Shown: in pieces, positions 45,363-55,763 of the stretch
How the letters are laid out: each line of letters begins with the position of its first letter
Numbering within the stretch: the first letter of the stretch is position 1
Origin: Enterobacter hormaechei ATCC 49162
GTDB lineage: Bacteria > Pseudomonadota > Gammaproteobacteria > Enterobacterales > Enterobacteriaceae
DNA: 64,000 bases
NCBI RefSeq assembly: GCF_001875655.1
Contig: NZ_MKEQ01000001.1
Coordinates: forward strand, 1,550,001 to 1,614,000
Reading direction: 5' to 3'
Notes under the pieces: generated by a model
Database searches by the model: none
What the model saw: only the letters and a program-made list of their open reading frames with translations
What the model was told of the DNA's origin: nothing
Program-made: the position numbers and the translations under genes

Positions 45363-46155
45363 CGGCAAACGTCACGATAAACACCGCCGCGAACAGGACC
45401 ACAATGGTCGGCGCAGGCGCGCTGTCGAGATAAAACGACGCATATACGCCGCTGACCGACACAATGGCTGAAACGGCGACCGCCACCAGCAGCGCCATGT
45501 GGAAGCGTCGGGTGATCAGCACCGCCACCGCGCCGGGGGCGATCAGCAGTGAAATTGAGAGAATGATCCCCACCGCTTTCAGCGTTGCCACAATGGTCAG
45601 CGAGACCATGCACAGTAAGCCGTAGTGCAGCCAGCGGGTGCGCAGCCCGCTCGCCTGCGCCTGCTGATAGTCAAAGCAGAACAGCAGAAAGTCCCGCCAC
45701 TTCAGGCCAATCACCAGCGCAATCAGCCCCGCCACCAGACCGCTTTGCAGAATGTCCATGCCGTTTATGCCCAGCATATCGCCGAACAGGATGTGGTCGA
45801 GATGCACCTCGGGTTTGACGGCGATGTAGAGGATCAGCCCGGCACCGAACATACCGGAAAAGACGATCCCCATGACCGTATCCTGCTTGATTCGGCTGTT
45901 ATCCTTCAGGTATCCGGTGGCGACCGCGCAGAACAGCCCGGCCACAAACGCGCCAAGCGCCAGCGGCAGGCCCATCATCCACGCCAGCACGACGCCGGGA
46001 AACACCGCGTGACTCATGGCGTCGCCCATCAGCGCCCAGCCTTTGAGCACCAGAAAAACCGAGAGCAGCGCACAGGGCACCGCCACCAGGAGTGAAATCA
46101 GCAGCGCGTTGTTCATAAACGCAAACTGGAAGGGCTCAAGAAGCAGCGTCATCAT
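45316..46155 (-). CDS. sitD: Mn/Fe ABC transporter permease SitD
   Basis: A 279-aa ABC-3 family inner-membrane permease with about eight segments. [58 protein letters not shown] is the characteristic start, and GDAMSHAVFPG the metal-permease signature. The first of two consecutive ATG codons (46155) overlaps the sitC stop. It is the last gene of sitABCD and its end overlaps entD tail to tail. Confidence 0.94.
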   Translation of the reverse strand: MMTLLLEPFQFAFMNNALLISLLVAVPCALLSVFLVLKGWALMGDAMSHAVFPGVVLAWMMGLPLALGAFVAGLFCAVATGYLKDNSRIKQDTVMGIVFSGMFGAGLILYIAVKPEVHLDHILFGDMLGINGMDILQSGLVAGLIALVIGLKWRDFLLFCFDYQQAQASGLRTRWLHYGLLCMVSLTIVATLKAVGIILSISLLIAPGAVAVLITRRFHMALLVAVAVSAIVSVSGVYASFYLDSAPAPTIVVLFAAVFIVTFAVTSVKARRQERVTTG

Positions 46156-47000
46156 GGGTGTGCCTCCCGCGCGCGACGGCGGCTGGCAAGCAGCCCGTGC
46201 TTCGGCGCAAACACAAATGCCAATAAGAACAGCAGCGTCTGGGCAACGACGATAATGCCGCCTGTCGCGCCGTCCAGGTAATAGCTGGCCCACGCGCCGA
46301 GGAAGCTGGTGATGCTGCCAATGGCGACCGCAATCATCAGCAGGCGCGGAAAGCGATCGGTCAGCAGCCACGCGGTCGCGCCGGGCGTGACCACAAGGCA
46401 GATCACCAGAAACGCGCCGACAGTTTGCAGCGCCGCCACGGTAGAGACCGCCAGCAGCGTGAAGAAGAGAATTTTCAGGCGTTCCGGACGCAGGCCGATG
46501 GCGCGGGCGTGGTTCTCATCAAAAAAGGTCACCATCAAATCTTTCCATTTGAGCAGCAGGATAACCATCGACACCACGCCGATAATCGCTAGCTGGACGA
46601 TATCCTCCGGCGCAATGGCGAGGATATTGCCGAGCACGATGGTCTGAATGTTCACCGAGGTCGGGTTGAGCGAGACCATAAACAGCCCCAGCCCGAAAAA
46701 GGAGGAGAAGATCAGCCCGATAATGGCGTCCTCTTTCAGACGGCTGCGCTGGTTGAGAAACAGCATGCTCCCCGCCGCCAGCCCGCCCGACAGGAACGCC
46801 CCCAGCGAAAACGGCAGCCCGAGCATATAGGCTCCCGCCACGCCGGGCACGATGGAGTGTGACAGCGCATCGCCGATCAGCGACCAGCCTTTGAGCATCA
46901 GATAGCAGGAGAGAAACGCGCACAGCCCGCCCACCATCGCCGAGACCCACATCGCGTTGAGCATGTACTCGTAGCCAAAGGGTTCGAGAAGCGCATTCAT
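46152..47000 (-). CDS. sitC: Mn/Fe ABC transporter permease SitC
   Basis: A 282-aa ABC-3 permease paralogous to SitD ([57 protein letters not shown]). I chose ATG at 47000, overlapping the sitB stop (ATGA); the open frame upstream lies within sitB. With SitD it forms the membrane channel for manganese and ferrous iron. Confidence 0.95.
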   Translation of the reverse strand: MNALLEPFGYEYMLNAMWVSAMVGGLCAFLSCYLMLKGWSLIGDALSHSIVPGVAGAYMLGLPFSLGAFLSGGLAAGSMLFLNQRSRLKEDAIIGLIFSSFFGLGLFMVSLNPTSVNIQTIVLGNILAIAPEDIVQLAIIGVVSMVILLLKWKDLMVTFFDENHARAIGLRPERLKILFFTLLAVSTVAALQTVGAFLVICLVVTPGATAWLLTDRFPRLLMIAVAIGSITSFLGAWASYYLDGATGGIIVVAQTLLFLLAFVFAPKHGLLASRRRAREAHP

Positions 47001-47803
47001 TTGGCCTCCTGACGGTGCGTGACGAAGGGGCGCTCGTCGTCGGTAATGATGCGATCTTCCGAGCCGCTGAGCACCACGTGGCGCAGCACGCCGCTGAAGG
47101 CGCGCTCCAGGTTCTCGGCGGTGAAGGTGGTGTCCGTCGGGCCGCTCGCCAGCACGGTGCCTTTGACCATCACCGTGTAATCGCAAAACTCTGTGACCGA
47201 GCCTAAGTTGTGGGTCGAGACCAGCATGGTTTTACCCTCGTCGCGCAACTCCCGCAGCAGGCTGATGATCCTGGCTTCGGTTTTGACGTCCACGCCGGTA
47301 AACGGCTCGTCGAGCAGGATCACCTCCCCCTGCTGGGCAATCGCCCGCGCCAGAAACACGCGCTTCTTCTGCCCACCGGACAGCTCGCCAATCTGCCGAT
47401 GGCGCAGCCCGAGCATATCCACGCGCTTCAGGGCGTCGGTGACGATCTGCTTATCGCGATCTCTGGGCCGACGCAGAAACCCCATATGCCCGTAGCGGCC
47501 CATCATCACCACGTCTTCAACCAGCACCGGAAACGACCAGTTAACCTCTTCCGACTGCGGCACGTAGGCGACCAGGTTCTGACGCAGCGCCCGGTGAGGC
47601 GGCAACCCGAGAATAGAGATAGTGCCGCTCGCCGCCCGCACAAAGCCCATCACCGCCTTAAACAGCGTGGATTTGCCGGAGCCGTTCACCCCCACCAGCG
47701 CGGCAATCGATCCGCCCGGCACGCTGAACGACGCGTCGCGCAGCGCCGTGTGGCCGTTGCGGTAGGTCACGGTTACGTCTGAGACAACAATCCCCTTGTG
47801 CAT
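46997..47803 (-). CDS. sitB: Mn/Fe ABC transporter ATPase SitB
   Basis: A 268-aa ATPase of the metal-type ABC importers. Walker A is [14 protein letters not shown], the signature [14 protein letters not shown], Walker [13 protein letters not shown] and the switch histidine VSTHNLGS. It begins two bases after the sitA stop codon and overlaps sitC, so sitABCD is one operon. Confidence 0.96.
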   Translation of the reverse strand: MHKGIVVSDVTVTYRNGHTALRDASFSVPGGSIAALVGVNGSGKSTLFKAVMGFVRAASGTISILGLPPHRALRQNLVAYVPQSEEVNWSFPVLVEDVVMMGRYGHMGFLRRPRDRDKQIVTDALKRVDMLGLRHRQIGELSGGQKKRVFLARAIAQQGEVILLDEPFTGVDVKTEARIISLLRELRDEGKTMLVSTHNLGSVTEFCDYTVMVKGTVLASGPTDTTFTAENLERAFSGVLRHVVLSGSEDRIITDDERPFVTHRQEAK

Positions 47804-47805
47804 GG

Positions 47806-48717
47806 TTACTCCTTCATCCCGTCGCGGATGCCCTGCACCAGCGTGCGGGTGGTGACGTTCAGCAGATCGATATAGGTCGGCACCGGGCCGTTTTCCGCGC
47901 TCAGGGAGTCAACGTACAGCACGCCGCCGTAGTGGGCGCCGGTTTCCCGCGCCACCTGACGGGCGGGCTTATCTGAGACCGTGCTTTCGCTGAACACCGC
48001 CGGGATGTGATGTTTTTTCACCAGATCGATCACCTTGCGAACCTGCTGGGGAGTGCCCTGCTGATCGGCGTTGATCGGCCAGAGGTAAAGCTCCTTCATT
48101 CCCAGATCCCGCGCCAGATAGGAGAAGGCGCCTTCACTGGTCACCATCCAGCGCTTGTCTTCCGGGATCGCCGCGACCTGCTTACGCAGCGGTTCGAGGG
48201 TAGCGGTGATCGTCTGCTTGTAGGCTTCCGCGTTGCGCTGATAGGTCTGCGCGTTAGCCGGATCGTACTTCACCAGCGCGTCGCGGATGTTATCGACGTA
48301 AATCAGGGCGTTGTCCGGCGACATCCACGCGTGCGGGTTGGGCTTGCCGTTATACGGCCCTTCGCTAATCCCCATCGGCGTAATGCCTTTGGTGACAATT
48401 ACCTCCGGCACGCCGTTCAGGTGCTGATAAAAACGCTGGAACCACAGCTCCAGATTCATGCCGTTCGCCAGGATCAGCTGCGCCTTCTGCGCGCGTTTGA
48501 TATCCCCCGGCGTGGGCTGGTACTCGTGGATTTCCGCGCCCGGTTTGGTGATGGAGGTGACGTCTGCGGCATCCCCCGCCACGTTTTTCGCCATATCAGC
48601 AATGACGGTAAAAGTGGTGATAACCTGGAACTTTTCAGCCGCCAGCGCGCCCGTGGTGGTCGCGGTCATGAGCAGCGCGCCGAGCAACAGACGCTTCAAT
48701 CCTTGCCGTGGATGCAT
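47806..48717 (-). CDS. sitA: Mn/Fe ABC transporter periplasmic binding protein SitA
   Basis: A 303-aa cluster A-I metal-binding lipoprotein-like or soluble binding protein. The signal peptide is about residues 1-26 ([20 protein letters not shown]; no lipobox cysteine, so soluble). Metal-ligand regions are [25 protein letters not shown] and the acidic YVDSLS near the end. AGGAGACTTCTGCG precedes the ATG. It is the first gene of sitABCD, controlled by MntR and Fur in related bacteria; both types of site are visible upstream. Confidence 0.95.
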   Translation of the reverse strand: MHPRQGLKRLLLGALLMTATTTGALAAEKFQVITTFTVIADMAKNVAGDAADVTSITKPGAEIHEYQPTPGDIKRAQKAQLILANGMNLELWFQRFYQHLNGVPEVIVTKGITPMGISEGPYNGKPNPHAWMSPDNALIYVDNIRDALVKYDPANAQTYQRNAEAYKQTITATLEPLRKQVAAIPEDKRWMVTSEGAFSYLARDLGMKELYLWPINADQQGTPQQVRKVIDLVKKHHIPAVFSESTVSDKPARQVARETGAHYGGVLYVDSLSAENGPVPTYIDLLNVTTRTLVQGIRDGMKE

Positions 48718-48762
48718 CGCAGAAGTCTCCTGAGGTGATTAAATTCAAAGCAAAATTAGCCC

Positions 48763-48792
48763 GTGCTATAAGGTATAGCACAGGCTATATTT
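48763..48792. promoter_or_regulatory. MntR-type box with overlapping palindrome upstream of sitA
   Basis: ATAGC-ACAG-GCTAT (48775-48788) keeps the core of the enterobacterial MntR box (ATAGC-N4-GCTAT) and is flanked by A/T on both sides. A second, perfect inverted repeat, GTGCTATA-AGG-TATAGCAC (48763-48781), overlaps it. Both lie 46-75 bases before the sitA start. Confidence 0.7.
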
Positions 48793-48796
48793 AAAT

Positions 48797-48815
48797 GAAA
48801 ATAGTTATCATTAAA
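48797..48815. promoter_or_regulatory. Fur-box match upstream of sitA
   Basis: GAAAATAGTTATCATTAAA matches the Fur consensus at 13 of 19 positions, including the right half ATCATTA. It lies just upstream of the MntR-type box, the order expected for a sit promoter under dual iron and manganese control. Confidence 0.6.
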
Positions 48816-48835
48816 GTTGTGTCAATGAAGGGCGT

Positions 48836-48909
48836 GCCTGATGGCGCTTCGCTTATCAGGCCTACGGTAAAGCAGATTTGTAGGCCGGGTAAGCGCAGCG
48901 CCACCCGGC
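48836..48909. repeat. Paired GTAGGCCGGGTAAGCG-type repeat between sitA and betT
   Basis: CCTGATGGCGCTTCGCTTATCAGG and GGCCTACGG face a second unit beginning GTAGGCCGGGTAAGCGCAGC. It lies between the sit promoter and the betT stop codon. Confidence 0.72.
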
Positions 48910-48952
48910 AAGAAAGATGGCTGGATTGTTAACGACAGGGGTTTGTCATCAT

Positions 48953-50986
48953 TTAAACATCCGGAAACATCACGCTGTTCCCCGGCGCTTCCCTGTGCAG
49001 ATGGATAAAGTTCAGGTGCCGTTCATACTGGTCCAGAATGTCCGTGATCACCTGCTCCTTGCTGTAATCCATCAAATCATTCCCCTGGCTGCCCTCCAGC
49101 AGGAAGGTTTCCAGCCGGTAGTAGGTCGATTTCCCGCTGCGCGCCCGGTAGGTGAACCCGGGAACCGAATACTGCTGCGGCCAGATCTGATAGACAAAGT
49201 TCTGCTCGTCGCCCATGTGCACCAGCAGATCCAGGTGCCCCAGGGTTTCGCCCTCCTCCGGCGGCAGGTTTTTCAGCTCCACGTAAGCACCGCGCAGCTT
49301 CAGCTCCTGCGCCACCTCTTCCATCGCCGGGAAGCACACCGTCTCCATCATCTGGCTGGTATAGCGCGTGCCCGGGTAGTTCATCAGGCGCGAGAGGCGT
49401 TTTTTCCAGCTCAGCCTGTCCTGCGCGCCCAGCGGACGCGGGGCGGTGTCGCGACTGGCGCTGACGCGGCGGTAATCTTCCACCTTGAGCGATTTATACA
49501 GCCCGGCCATCACGAAGAAGATCACGAAACTGAACGGCAGGCCCATGATCACCGTGGTGTTCTGCAATGCCGAAATGCCGTTGGTCATCAGCATGCCGAG
49601 CGTCAGCAGGCCGATGGCGACGGACCAGAAGATGCGCAGCCAGTTTGGCGCATCGCTGTTAATGTCCTTCAGCTTCGAGGTGAAGTTCCCCAGCACCAGC
49701 GCGCCGGAGTCCGCCGAGGTGACGTAAAACAGCAGGCCGGTGATGGTTGCCACGGAGGCGCTAAAGGTGAACGCCGGGTACTGCGCCAGCAGGCTGTAGA
49801 AGCCGCGCTCCGGGTGCGCCATCGCTTCCTGGGCAAAGGTTGCGTTGCCGTGGATGATCTCGTGCAGCGCGCTGTTGCCGAAAATCGACAGCCACAGCAG
49901 GGTGAAGGTGAACGGGATGATCAGCGTACCCATCACGAACTGACGGATGGTGCGCCCGCGTGAAATACGCGCCAGGAAAAGGCCGACAAACGGCGACCAC
50001 GCCACCCACCACGCCCAGAAGAACAGCGTCCAGTTGTTCATCCACTCCACCGGACGGTCAAAGGCGAAGCTGTTCAGCGTCATGCCCATAAAGCGGTTCA
50101 CGTAGTCGCCCACGTTCAGCACTAAGGCATTGAGCAGGAATGAGGTGTCGCCCATAAACAGCACGAACAGGATCAGGCCCAGTGCCAGCGCCACGTTCAG
50201 CTCGGAGAGCACGCGGATGCCTTTATCCACGCCGGAGGTCACCGAGATGGTGGCGATGATCACCGACAGCGCAATCAGCGCCGCTTTGGCCGCCATCGAA
50301 TCCGGGATATCAAACAGCACGCTCAGCCCGTAGTTGAGCTGCACCACGCCAATCCCGAGCGTGGTCGCGATGCCGAAGATGGTGCCGATCACCGCCGCGA
50401 TGTCGACCGTGTGACCAATCGGACCGTTAATTTTTTTACCGAAGATCGGGTAGAGCGCGGATCGGATGGTGAGGGGCAAATTATAACGATAGCTAAAGTA
50501 TCCGAGCGCCATGCCCATCAGGGCGTACATTGACCATCCCGTCAGGCCGTAGTGGAACAGCGTCCAGACCATCGCCTGGCGCGCGGCCTCCATCGTCTGC
50601 CCTGCCCCTTCCGGCGGCTGCATATACTGCGTGACCGGTTCTGCCACGGAGAAGAACATCAGGTCGATGCCGATGCCCGCGGCAAACAGCATCGCGGCCC
50701 AGCTCAGCAGGCTGAACTCGGGCTTGGACTGCTCTGGCCCGAGCTTCACCGACCCAAAGCGTGAGCAGGCAATGCAGACGACGAAGACGATATAGAGCGT
50801 CGCCGCCAGCAGGTAGTACCAGCCGAAGGTCTTCGACACCCAGTTCAGGGTGTGCCCAATCCACTCGGCAGAAAAATCACGAAAGAAAATGGTCGTCAGG
50901 GAAAACAACAAAATCAGCCCGGCGGAAGTATAAAAAACGACCGGGTTGATTTTGTCTTTTTCTCTGTCCTGTGAAAGGTCTGTCAT
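48953..50986 (-). CDS. betT: High-affinity choline transporter BetT
   Basis: A 677-aa BCCT-family proton/choline symporter, the E. coli length, with about 12 membrane segments. The BCCT signature is WTLFFWAWWVAWSPFVGLFLARISRGRT. A long cytoplasmic C-terminal part (about residues 520-677), typical of BetT, senses osmotic strength. It is divergent from betIBA, with the BetI operator between, so choline uptake and oxidation are co-regulated. Confidence 0.96.
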   Translation of the reverse strand: MTDLSQDREKDKINPVVFYTSAGLILLFSLTTIFFRDFSAEWIGHTLNWVSKTFGWYYLLAATLYIVFVVCIACSRFGSVKLGPEQSKPEFSLLSWAAMLFAAGIGIDLMFFSVAEPVTQYMQPPEGAGQTMEAARQAMVWTLFHYGLTGWSMYALMGMALGYFSYRYNLPLTIRSALYPIFGKKINGPIGHTVDIAAVIGTIFGIATTLGIGVVQLNYGLSVLFDIPDSMAAKAALIALSVIIATISVTSGVDKGIRVLSELNVALALGLILFVLFMGDTSFLLNALVLNVGDYVNRFMGMTLNSFAFDRPVEWMNNWTLFFWAWWVAWSPFVGLFLARISRGRTIRQFVMGTLIIPFTFTLLWLSIFGNSALHEIIHGNATFAQEAMAHPERGFYSLLAQYPAFTFSASVATITGLLFYVTSADSGALVLGNFTSKLKDINSDAPNWLRIFWSVAIGLLTLGMLMTNGISALQNTTVIMGLPFSFVIFFVMAGLYKSLKVEDYRRVSASRDTAPRPLGAQDRLSWKKRLSRLMNYPGTRYTSQMMETVCFPAMEEVAQELKLRGAYVELKNLPPEEGETLGHLDLLVHMGDEQNFVYQIWPQQYSVPGFTYRARSGKSTYYRLETFLLEGSQGNDLMDYSKEQVITDILDQYERHLNFIHLHREAPGNSVMFPDV

Positions 50987-51051
50987 CCAGTATCCTCACT
51001 GTTTTTGTAACTATTGAAATCCAAAATCGTAACAATTAAGACACATTTTAT

Positions 51052-51065
51052 ATTGAACGTCCAAT
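51052..51065. promoter_or_regulatory. BetI operator-like palindrome between betT and betI
   Basis: ATTGAACGTCCAAT is a near-perfect palindrome (six of seven pairs) in the divergent betT/betI gap and resembles the operator core known for E. coli BetI (ATTGGACGTTCAAT). BetI represses here, and choline relieves repression. It sits 50 bases before betI. Confidence 0.72.
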
Positions 51066-51114
51066 CAAAAACCGCTTTAATGTATTACCAACGCTGATGA
51101 ATGGAGTGGCAAAA

Positions 51115-51702
51115 ATGCCCAAAGTGGGGATGCAGCCGATCCGGCGCAGGCAGCTTATCGACGCCACGCTGGAAGCAATAAATGAAGTGGGAATGCATGA
51201 CGCAACCATCGCGCAAATCGCCCGTCGGGCGGGCGTGTCCACGGGGATCATCAGCCACTATTTCAAAGACAAAAACGGTCTGCTGGAAGCGACCATGCGC
51301 GACATCACCGGTCAGTTGCGCGATGCGGTATTAAGCCGTTTACGCGCCCTGCCAGACGGCAGTGCAGAGCAGCGTTTGCAGGCGATCGTCGGCGGCAATT
51401 TTGATGAAACCCAGGTCAGCGGTGCAGCGATGAAGGCCTGGCTGGCCTTCTGGGCGAGCAGCATGCATCAGCCGATGCTCTACCGTTTGCAGCAGGTCAG
51501 CAGCCGCCGGTTGCTCTCAAACCTGGTGTACGAGTTCCGCCGCGAGCTGCCGCGTGAACAGGCTGAAGAGGCGGGCTACGGGCTGGCGGCGCTGATCGAC
51601 GGGCTGTGGCTGCGCGCTGCGCTGAGCGGCAAGCCGCTGGATAAAACCCTGGCCCAGTCGCTCACCAGCCACTTTATCAGCCAGCATTTACCGACCGACT
51701 AA
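51115..51702 (+). CDS. betI: TetR-family choline-sensing repressor BetI
   Basis: A 195-aa TetR regulator, exactly the E. coli length. The N-terminal helix-turn-helix is [28 protein letters not shown]; the rest is the choline-binding domain. I chose ATG 51115 (MPKVGMQ), with GGAG nine bases upstream; an in-frame ATG 18 bases earlier lacks homology. It is the first gene of betIBA, 13 bases before betB. Confidence 0.96.
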   Translation: MPKVGMQPIRRRQLIDATLEAINEVGMHDATIAQIARRAGVSTGIISHYFKDKNGLLEATMRDITGQLRDAVLSRLRALPDGSAEQRLQAIVGGNFDETQVSGAAMKAWLAFWASSMHQPMLYRLQQVSSRRLLSNLVYEFRRELPREQAEEAGYGLAALIDGLWLRAALSGKPLDKTLAQSLTSHFISQHLPTD

Positions 51703-51715
51703 CCGAGGAGAATTT

Positions 51716-53188
51716 ATGTCCCGAATGGCAGAACAGCAGCTTTATATCAATGGTGGTTATACATCCGCCACCAGCGGTCGCACCTTCGAGACCATCAACC
51801 CGGCGAACGGTGAAGTTCTGGCGAGCGTTCAGGCTGCCGGACGCGAAGATGTCGATCGCGCCGTGGAAAGCGCAAAGCGCGGGCAAAAAATCTGGGCAGC
51901 GATGACCGCCATGGATCGTTCGCGCATCCTGCGTCGCGCCGTCGATATCCTGCGCGAGCGCAACGACGAGCTGGCGAAACTGGAAACCCTCGACACCGGT
52001 AAAGCGTATTCCGAAACCTCAACCGTCGATATCGTCACCGGCGCGGACGTGCTGGAGTACTACGCGGGGCTGATCCCGGCGCTGGAAGGCAGCCAGATCC
52101 CGCTGCGCGAGACCTCATTCGTTTATACGCGCCGCGAACCGCTGGGCGTGGTGGCGGGCATCGGCGCGTGGAACTACCCGATCCAGATCGCCCTGTGGAA
52201 ATCCGCTCCGGCGCTGGCGGCGGGCAACGCGATGATCTTCAAGCCGAGCGAAGTCACCCCGCTCACCGCCCTGAAGCTTGCGGAGATCTACACCGAAGCG
52301 GGCGTGCCGGACGGCGTGTTTAACGTCCTGCCGGGCGTCGGCGCAGAGACCGGCCAGTACCTCACCGAGCATCCCGGCATCGCCAAAGTCTCCTTTACCG
52401 GCGGCGTCGCCAGCGGCAAAAAGGTGATGGCGAATTCGGCGGCCTCGTCCCTGAAAGAGGTGACGATGGAGCTGGGCGGCAAATCCCCGCTGATTATTTT
52501 TGACGATGCGGATCTGGATCTCGCGGCGGACATCGCCATGATGGCGAACTTCTTCAGCTCCGGCCAGGTGTGCACCAACGGCACCCGCGTGTTCGTGCCT
52601 GCAAAATCGAAGGCCGCATTTGAGCAGAAAATCGTTGAGCGCGTGGGCCGCATCCGCGCGGGCGATCTGTTCGATGAAAACACCAACTTCGGCCCGATGG
52701 TCAGCTTCCCGCACCGCGACAGCGTGATGCGCTACATCGCCAAAGGCAAAGAGGAAGGCGCGCGCGTGCTGTGCGGCGGCGACGTACTGAAGGGTGACGG
52801 CTTTGACAACGGCGCGTGGGTTGCCCCGACCGTGTTCACCGACTGCACCGACGAGATGACCATCGTGCGCGAAGAGATCTTCGGCCCGGTGATGTCCATC
52901 CTCACCTATGAAAGCGATGAAGAAGCCATCCGCCGCGCCAACGACACCGACTACGGTCTGGCGGCGGGCATCGTCAGTGCCGATCTGAACCGCGCGCACG
53001 GTGCTATTCATCAGCTCGAAGCGGGCATCTGCTGGATCAACACCTGGGGCGAATCCGCCGCGGAGATGCCGGTGGGCGGCTACAAACACTCCGGTATTGG
53101 CCGTGAGAACGGCGTCATGACGCTTCAGAGTTACACCCAGGTGAAGTCCATCCAGGTTGAGATGGGTAAATTCCAGTCCATATTTTAA
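51716..53188 (+). CDS. betB: Betaine aldehyde dehydrogenase
   Basis: A 490-aa NAD(P)-dependent aldehyde dehydrogenase that oxidises betaine aldehyde to glycine betaine, the same length as E. coli BetB. The catalytic glutamate lies in [12 protein letters not shown] and the catalytic cysteine in [13 protein letters not shown] (about residue 286); [12 protein letters not shown] is the NAD-binding turn. GAGGAGAATTT precedes the ATG. It is followed by betA after 13 bases. Confidence 0.97.
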   Translation: MSRMAEQQLYINGGYTSATSGRTFETINPANGEVLASVQAAGREDVDRAVESAKRGQKIWAAMTAMDRSRILRRAVDILRERNDELAKLETLDTGKAYSETSTVDIVTGADVLEYYAGLIPALEGSQIPLRETSFVYTRREPLGVVAGIGAWNYPIQIALWKSAPALAAGNAMIFKPSEVTPLTALKLAEIYTEAGVPDGVFNVLPGVGAETGQYLTEHPGIAKVSFTGGVASGKKVMANSAASSLKEVTMELGGKSPLIIFDDADLDLAADIAMMANFFSSGQVCTNGTRVFVPAKSKAAFEQKIVERVGRIRAGDLFDENTNFGPMVSFPHRDSVMRYIAKGKEEGARVLCGGDVLKGDGFDNGAWVAPTVFTDCTDEMTIVREEIFGPVMSILTYESDEEAIRRANDTDYGLAAGIVSADLNRAHGAIHQLEAGICWINTWGESAAEMPVGGYKHSGIGRENGVMTLQSYTQVKSIQVEMGKFQSIF

Positions 53189-53201
53189 CCGGGAGGTTTA
53201 T

Positions 53202-54866
53202 TTGCATTTTGACTACATCATTATCGGGGCTGGCTCTGCCGGCAACATTCTGGCGACACGACTGACTGAAGATCCGAACACCACCGTCCTGCTGCTTGAG
53301 GCGGGTGGGCCGGATTACCGCTTTGACTTCCGCACCCAGATGCCTGCCGCGCTGGCCTTCCCGTTGCAGGGTAAGCGCTACAACTGGGCGTATGAAACCG
53401 AGCCAGAGCCTTTCATGAATAACCGCCGCATGGAGTGCGGACGCGGCAAAGGGCTGGGCGGCTCGTCGCTGATTAACGGCATGTGCTACGTGCGCGGCAA
53501 CGCGATGGATCTGGACAACTGGGCGAAAGAACCGGGTCTGGAGCACTGGAGCTACCTCAACTGCCTGCCCTACTACCGCAAGGCCGAGACCCGCGACGTG
53601 GGGCCGAACGACTACCACGGCGGCGACGGTCCGGTGAGCGTCACCACCTCTAAGCCGGGCGTGAACCCGCTGTTTGAAGCGATGGTAGAGGCAGGTGTGC
53701 AGGCGGGCTACCCGCGCACCGACGATCTCAACGGCTATCAGCAGGAAGGCTTCGGCCCGATGGATCGCACGGTCACGCCACAGGGCCGACGCGCCAGCAC
53801 CGCGCGCGGCTATCTGGACCAGGCGAAACCGCGCCCGAACCTGACCATCCGCACCCACGCCATGACCGATCATATTATCTTTGACGGCAAGCGCGCGGTG
53901 GGCGTCGAGTGGCTGGAGGGCGAAAGCACCATTCCCTCCAAAGCGACAGCCAACAAAGAAGTTCTGCTATGCGCAGGGGCCATTGCCTCCCCGCAGATCC
54001 TCCAGCGTTCCGGCGTGGGCAACGCTGAACTGCTGAAGCAGTTTGATATCCCGCTGGTACATGATTTACCCGGCGTAGGGGAAAACTTGCAGGATCACCT
54101 GGAGATGTACCTTCAGTATGAATGTAAGGAGCCGATCTCCCTCTACCCCGCCCTGCAATGGTGGAACCAGCCGAAAATTGGCGCAGAGTGGCTGTTTGGC
54201 GGCACCGGCGTGGGCGCGAGCAACCACTTCGAAGCGGGCGGGTTTATCCGCAGCCGCGAAGAGTTCGAGTGGCCGAACATTCAGTATCACTTCCTGCCGG
54301 TGGCGATTAACTACAACGGTTCGAACGCGGTAAAAGAGCACGGCTTCCAGTGCCACGTCGGCTCCATGCGCTCGCCGAGCCGCGGACACGTGCGCATTAA
54401 ATCCCGCGATCCGCACCAGCATCCGGCCATTCTGTTCAACTATATGTCCCACGAGCAGGACTGGCAGGAGTTCCGCGACGCGATCCGCATCACCCGCGAG
54501 ATCATGCACCAGCCTGCGCTGGACAAGTATCGCGGTCGTGAAATCAGCCCGGGCGTCGAATGCCAGACCGACGAACAGCTGGACGAGTTCGTGCGCAACC
54601 ACGCCGAAACCGCGTTCCACCCGTGCGGCACCTGCAAGATGGGCTACGACGAAATGGCGGTGGTCGACGGCGAAGGCCGCGTTCACGGGCTGGAAGGGCT
54701 GCGCGTGGTGGATGCGTCGATTATGCCGCAGATTATTACCGGCAACCTGAACGCCACGACCATTATGATCGGTGAGAAAGTTGCCGACGCCATTCGCGGG
54801 CGCGCGCCGCTGGCGAAGAGCACGGCGGCGTATTATGTGGCGGATGGGGCGCCGGTTCGCCGTTAA
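53202..54866 (+). CDS. betA: Choline dehydrogenase
   Basis: A 554-aa GMC-family FAD oxidoreductase, membrane-associated, that oxidises choline to betaine aldehyde. [19 protein letters not shown] is the FAD-binding motif, [20 protein letters not shown] the GMC signature 1, and [15 protein letters not shown] signature 2; the active-site histidine lies in [10 protein letters not shown] chose TTG at 53202: GGGAGG is five bases upstream and homology begins there. An ATG at 53157 lies within betB. It is the last gene of betIBA; a repeat follows. Confidence 0.95.
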   Translation: MHFDYIIIGAGSAGNILATRLTEDPNTTVLLLEAGGPDYRFDFRTQMPAALAFPLQGKRYNWAYETEPEPFMNNRRMECGRGKGLGGSSLINGMCYVRGNAMDLDNWAKEPGLEHWSYLNCLPYYRKAETRDVGPNDYHGGDGPVSVTTSKPGVNPLFEAMVEAGVQAGYPRTDDLNGYQQEGFGPMDRTVTPQGRRASTARGYLDQAKPRPNLTIRTHAMTDHIIFDGKRAVGVEWLEGESTIPSKATANKEVLLCAGAIASPQILQRSGVGNAELLKQFDIPLVHDLPGVGENLQDHLEMYLQYECKEPISLYPALQWWNQPKIGAEWLFGGTGVGASNHFEAGGFIRSREEFEWPNIQYHFLPVAINYNGSNAVKEHGFQCHVGSMRSPSRGHVRIKSRDPHQHPAILFNYMSHEQDWQEFRDAIRITREIMHQPALDKYRGREISPGVECQTDEQLDEFVRNHAETAFHPCGTCKMGYDEMAVVDGEGRVHGLEGLRVVDASIMPQIITGNLNATTIMIGEKVADAIRGRAPLAKSTAAYYVADGAPVRR

Positions 54867-54878
54867 GGTGCGTTTTTC

Positions 54879-54950
54879 CCCCTCACCCTAACCCTCTCCC
54901 CAAAGGGGAGAGGGGACGATGACACCCTCCCCCCTTTGGGGAGAGGGCTG
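54879..54950. repeat. Double GGGGAGAGGG-type repeat after betA
   Basis: CCCCTCACCCTAACCCTCTC with GGGGAGAGGGG, then CCTCCCCCCTTTGGGGAGAGGG. Two hairpins lie between the convergent betA and acetyltransferase genes and may act as a two-way transcription end. Confidence 0.72.
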
Positions 54951-54957
54951 GAGTCTT

Positions 54958-55656
54958 TTACTGCCGAAATGCCTCAAGCCTTTTAATCTGCCGCCCTTCC
55001 CCGTCAAAATTCTCCGCCGCCAGCCAGGCGCGCAGTTCCGCGTCCCTTTGCGGCCATTCGCGGTCAATAATCGAAAGCATATCGCTGTCGCGGTTGCGGC
55101 CTTTGCGCACCAGCTTCTGGCGCAGGCGACCTTCCCAGACAAACCCCAGCCGCTCCGCCGCGTTGCGTGAGGCAATATTCATCGAATCACACTTCCACTC
55201 CAGCCGACGGTACTTGTGCTCAAAGGCATTTTTCAGCAGCAGCCACACCGCTTCAGTCCCCACGCGCGTGCCCTTCATTCTGCGCGACCAGGTGACGTGG
55301 CCGATCTCCACCGAGCCCTGAAAGCGCTCTATTGCCATATAGCAGACCAGGCCTACCGCTTTTTCAGTGCGTAAATCGATGACGGCAAAGGGCACCAGGT
55401 CATCATCCAGCACCTTTCCAAGCACCCAGTGCGCGGTAGCCTCAACGCTCATGGGCTGAGTGCTGGCAAGCCAGGTCCAGTCGCTGTCATCCCCCAGCGC
55501 GTAGGCCTCGTATAAATCAGCCGAATGACGATCGGCATCCAGCGGCTCGAGGCGGCAATACTGGCCGGTAAGCGGGGTGCGGGTTAACGCGCGGGCGCAT
55601 TTCCAGTCCGGGACGATATCGTTAACGGTTTGACCATGTTGATTGATTTCGGGCAC
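54958..55656 (-). CDS. GNAT-family acetyltransferase (RimJ/RimL type)
   Basis: A 232-aa N-acetyltransferase. The conserved core runs from YCRLEPLDADRHSADLYEAY through VGLVCYMAIERFQGSVEIGHVTW to the acetyl-CoA-binding RMKGTRVGTEAVWLLLKNAFE and SMNIASRNAAERLGFVWEGRLR, which is typical of RimJ/RimL-like enzymes acting on protein N termini or small amines. The target is unknown. I chose GTG at 55656 (VPEINQHG), with GGGAG upstream. It is a monocistronic gene between repeats. Confidence 0.82.
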   Translation of the reverse strand: MPEINQHGQTVNDIVPDWKCARALTRTPLTGQYCRLEPLDADRHSADLYEAYALGDDSDWTWLASTQPMSVEATAHWVLGKVLDDDLVPFAVIDLRTEKAVGLVCYMAIERFQGSVEIGHVTWSRRMKGTRVGTEAVWLLLKNAFEHKYRRLEWKCDSMNIASRNAAERLGFVWEGRLRQKLVRKGRNRDSDMLSIIDREWPQRDAELRAWLAAENFDGEGRQIKRLEAFRQ

Positions 55657-55727
55657 GGCAATGACTCCCTGAAAGGTAAGGAGTTTGTTATAGCAGGTAA
55701 AAAAGCGGGCGAAAAGAGAGAACGTGC

Positions 55728-55757
55728 AGGCCGGGTAAGGCGCAACCGCCACCCGGC
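55728..55757. repeat. Single GGCCGGGTAAGGCG-type repeat unit
   Basis: GGCCGGGTAAGGCGCAACCG followed by CCACCCGGC folds into one hairpin. It lies between the cold-shock-domain gene and the acetyltransferase gene, both on the minus strand. Confidence 0.72.
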
Positions 55758-55763
55758 ATAAGA

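Noticed and set aside
52115..53089. Open frame of 324 codons on the minus strand
   Set aside because: It is antisense to betB, which is full length with its catalytic Glu and Cys.
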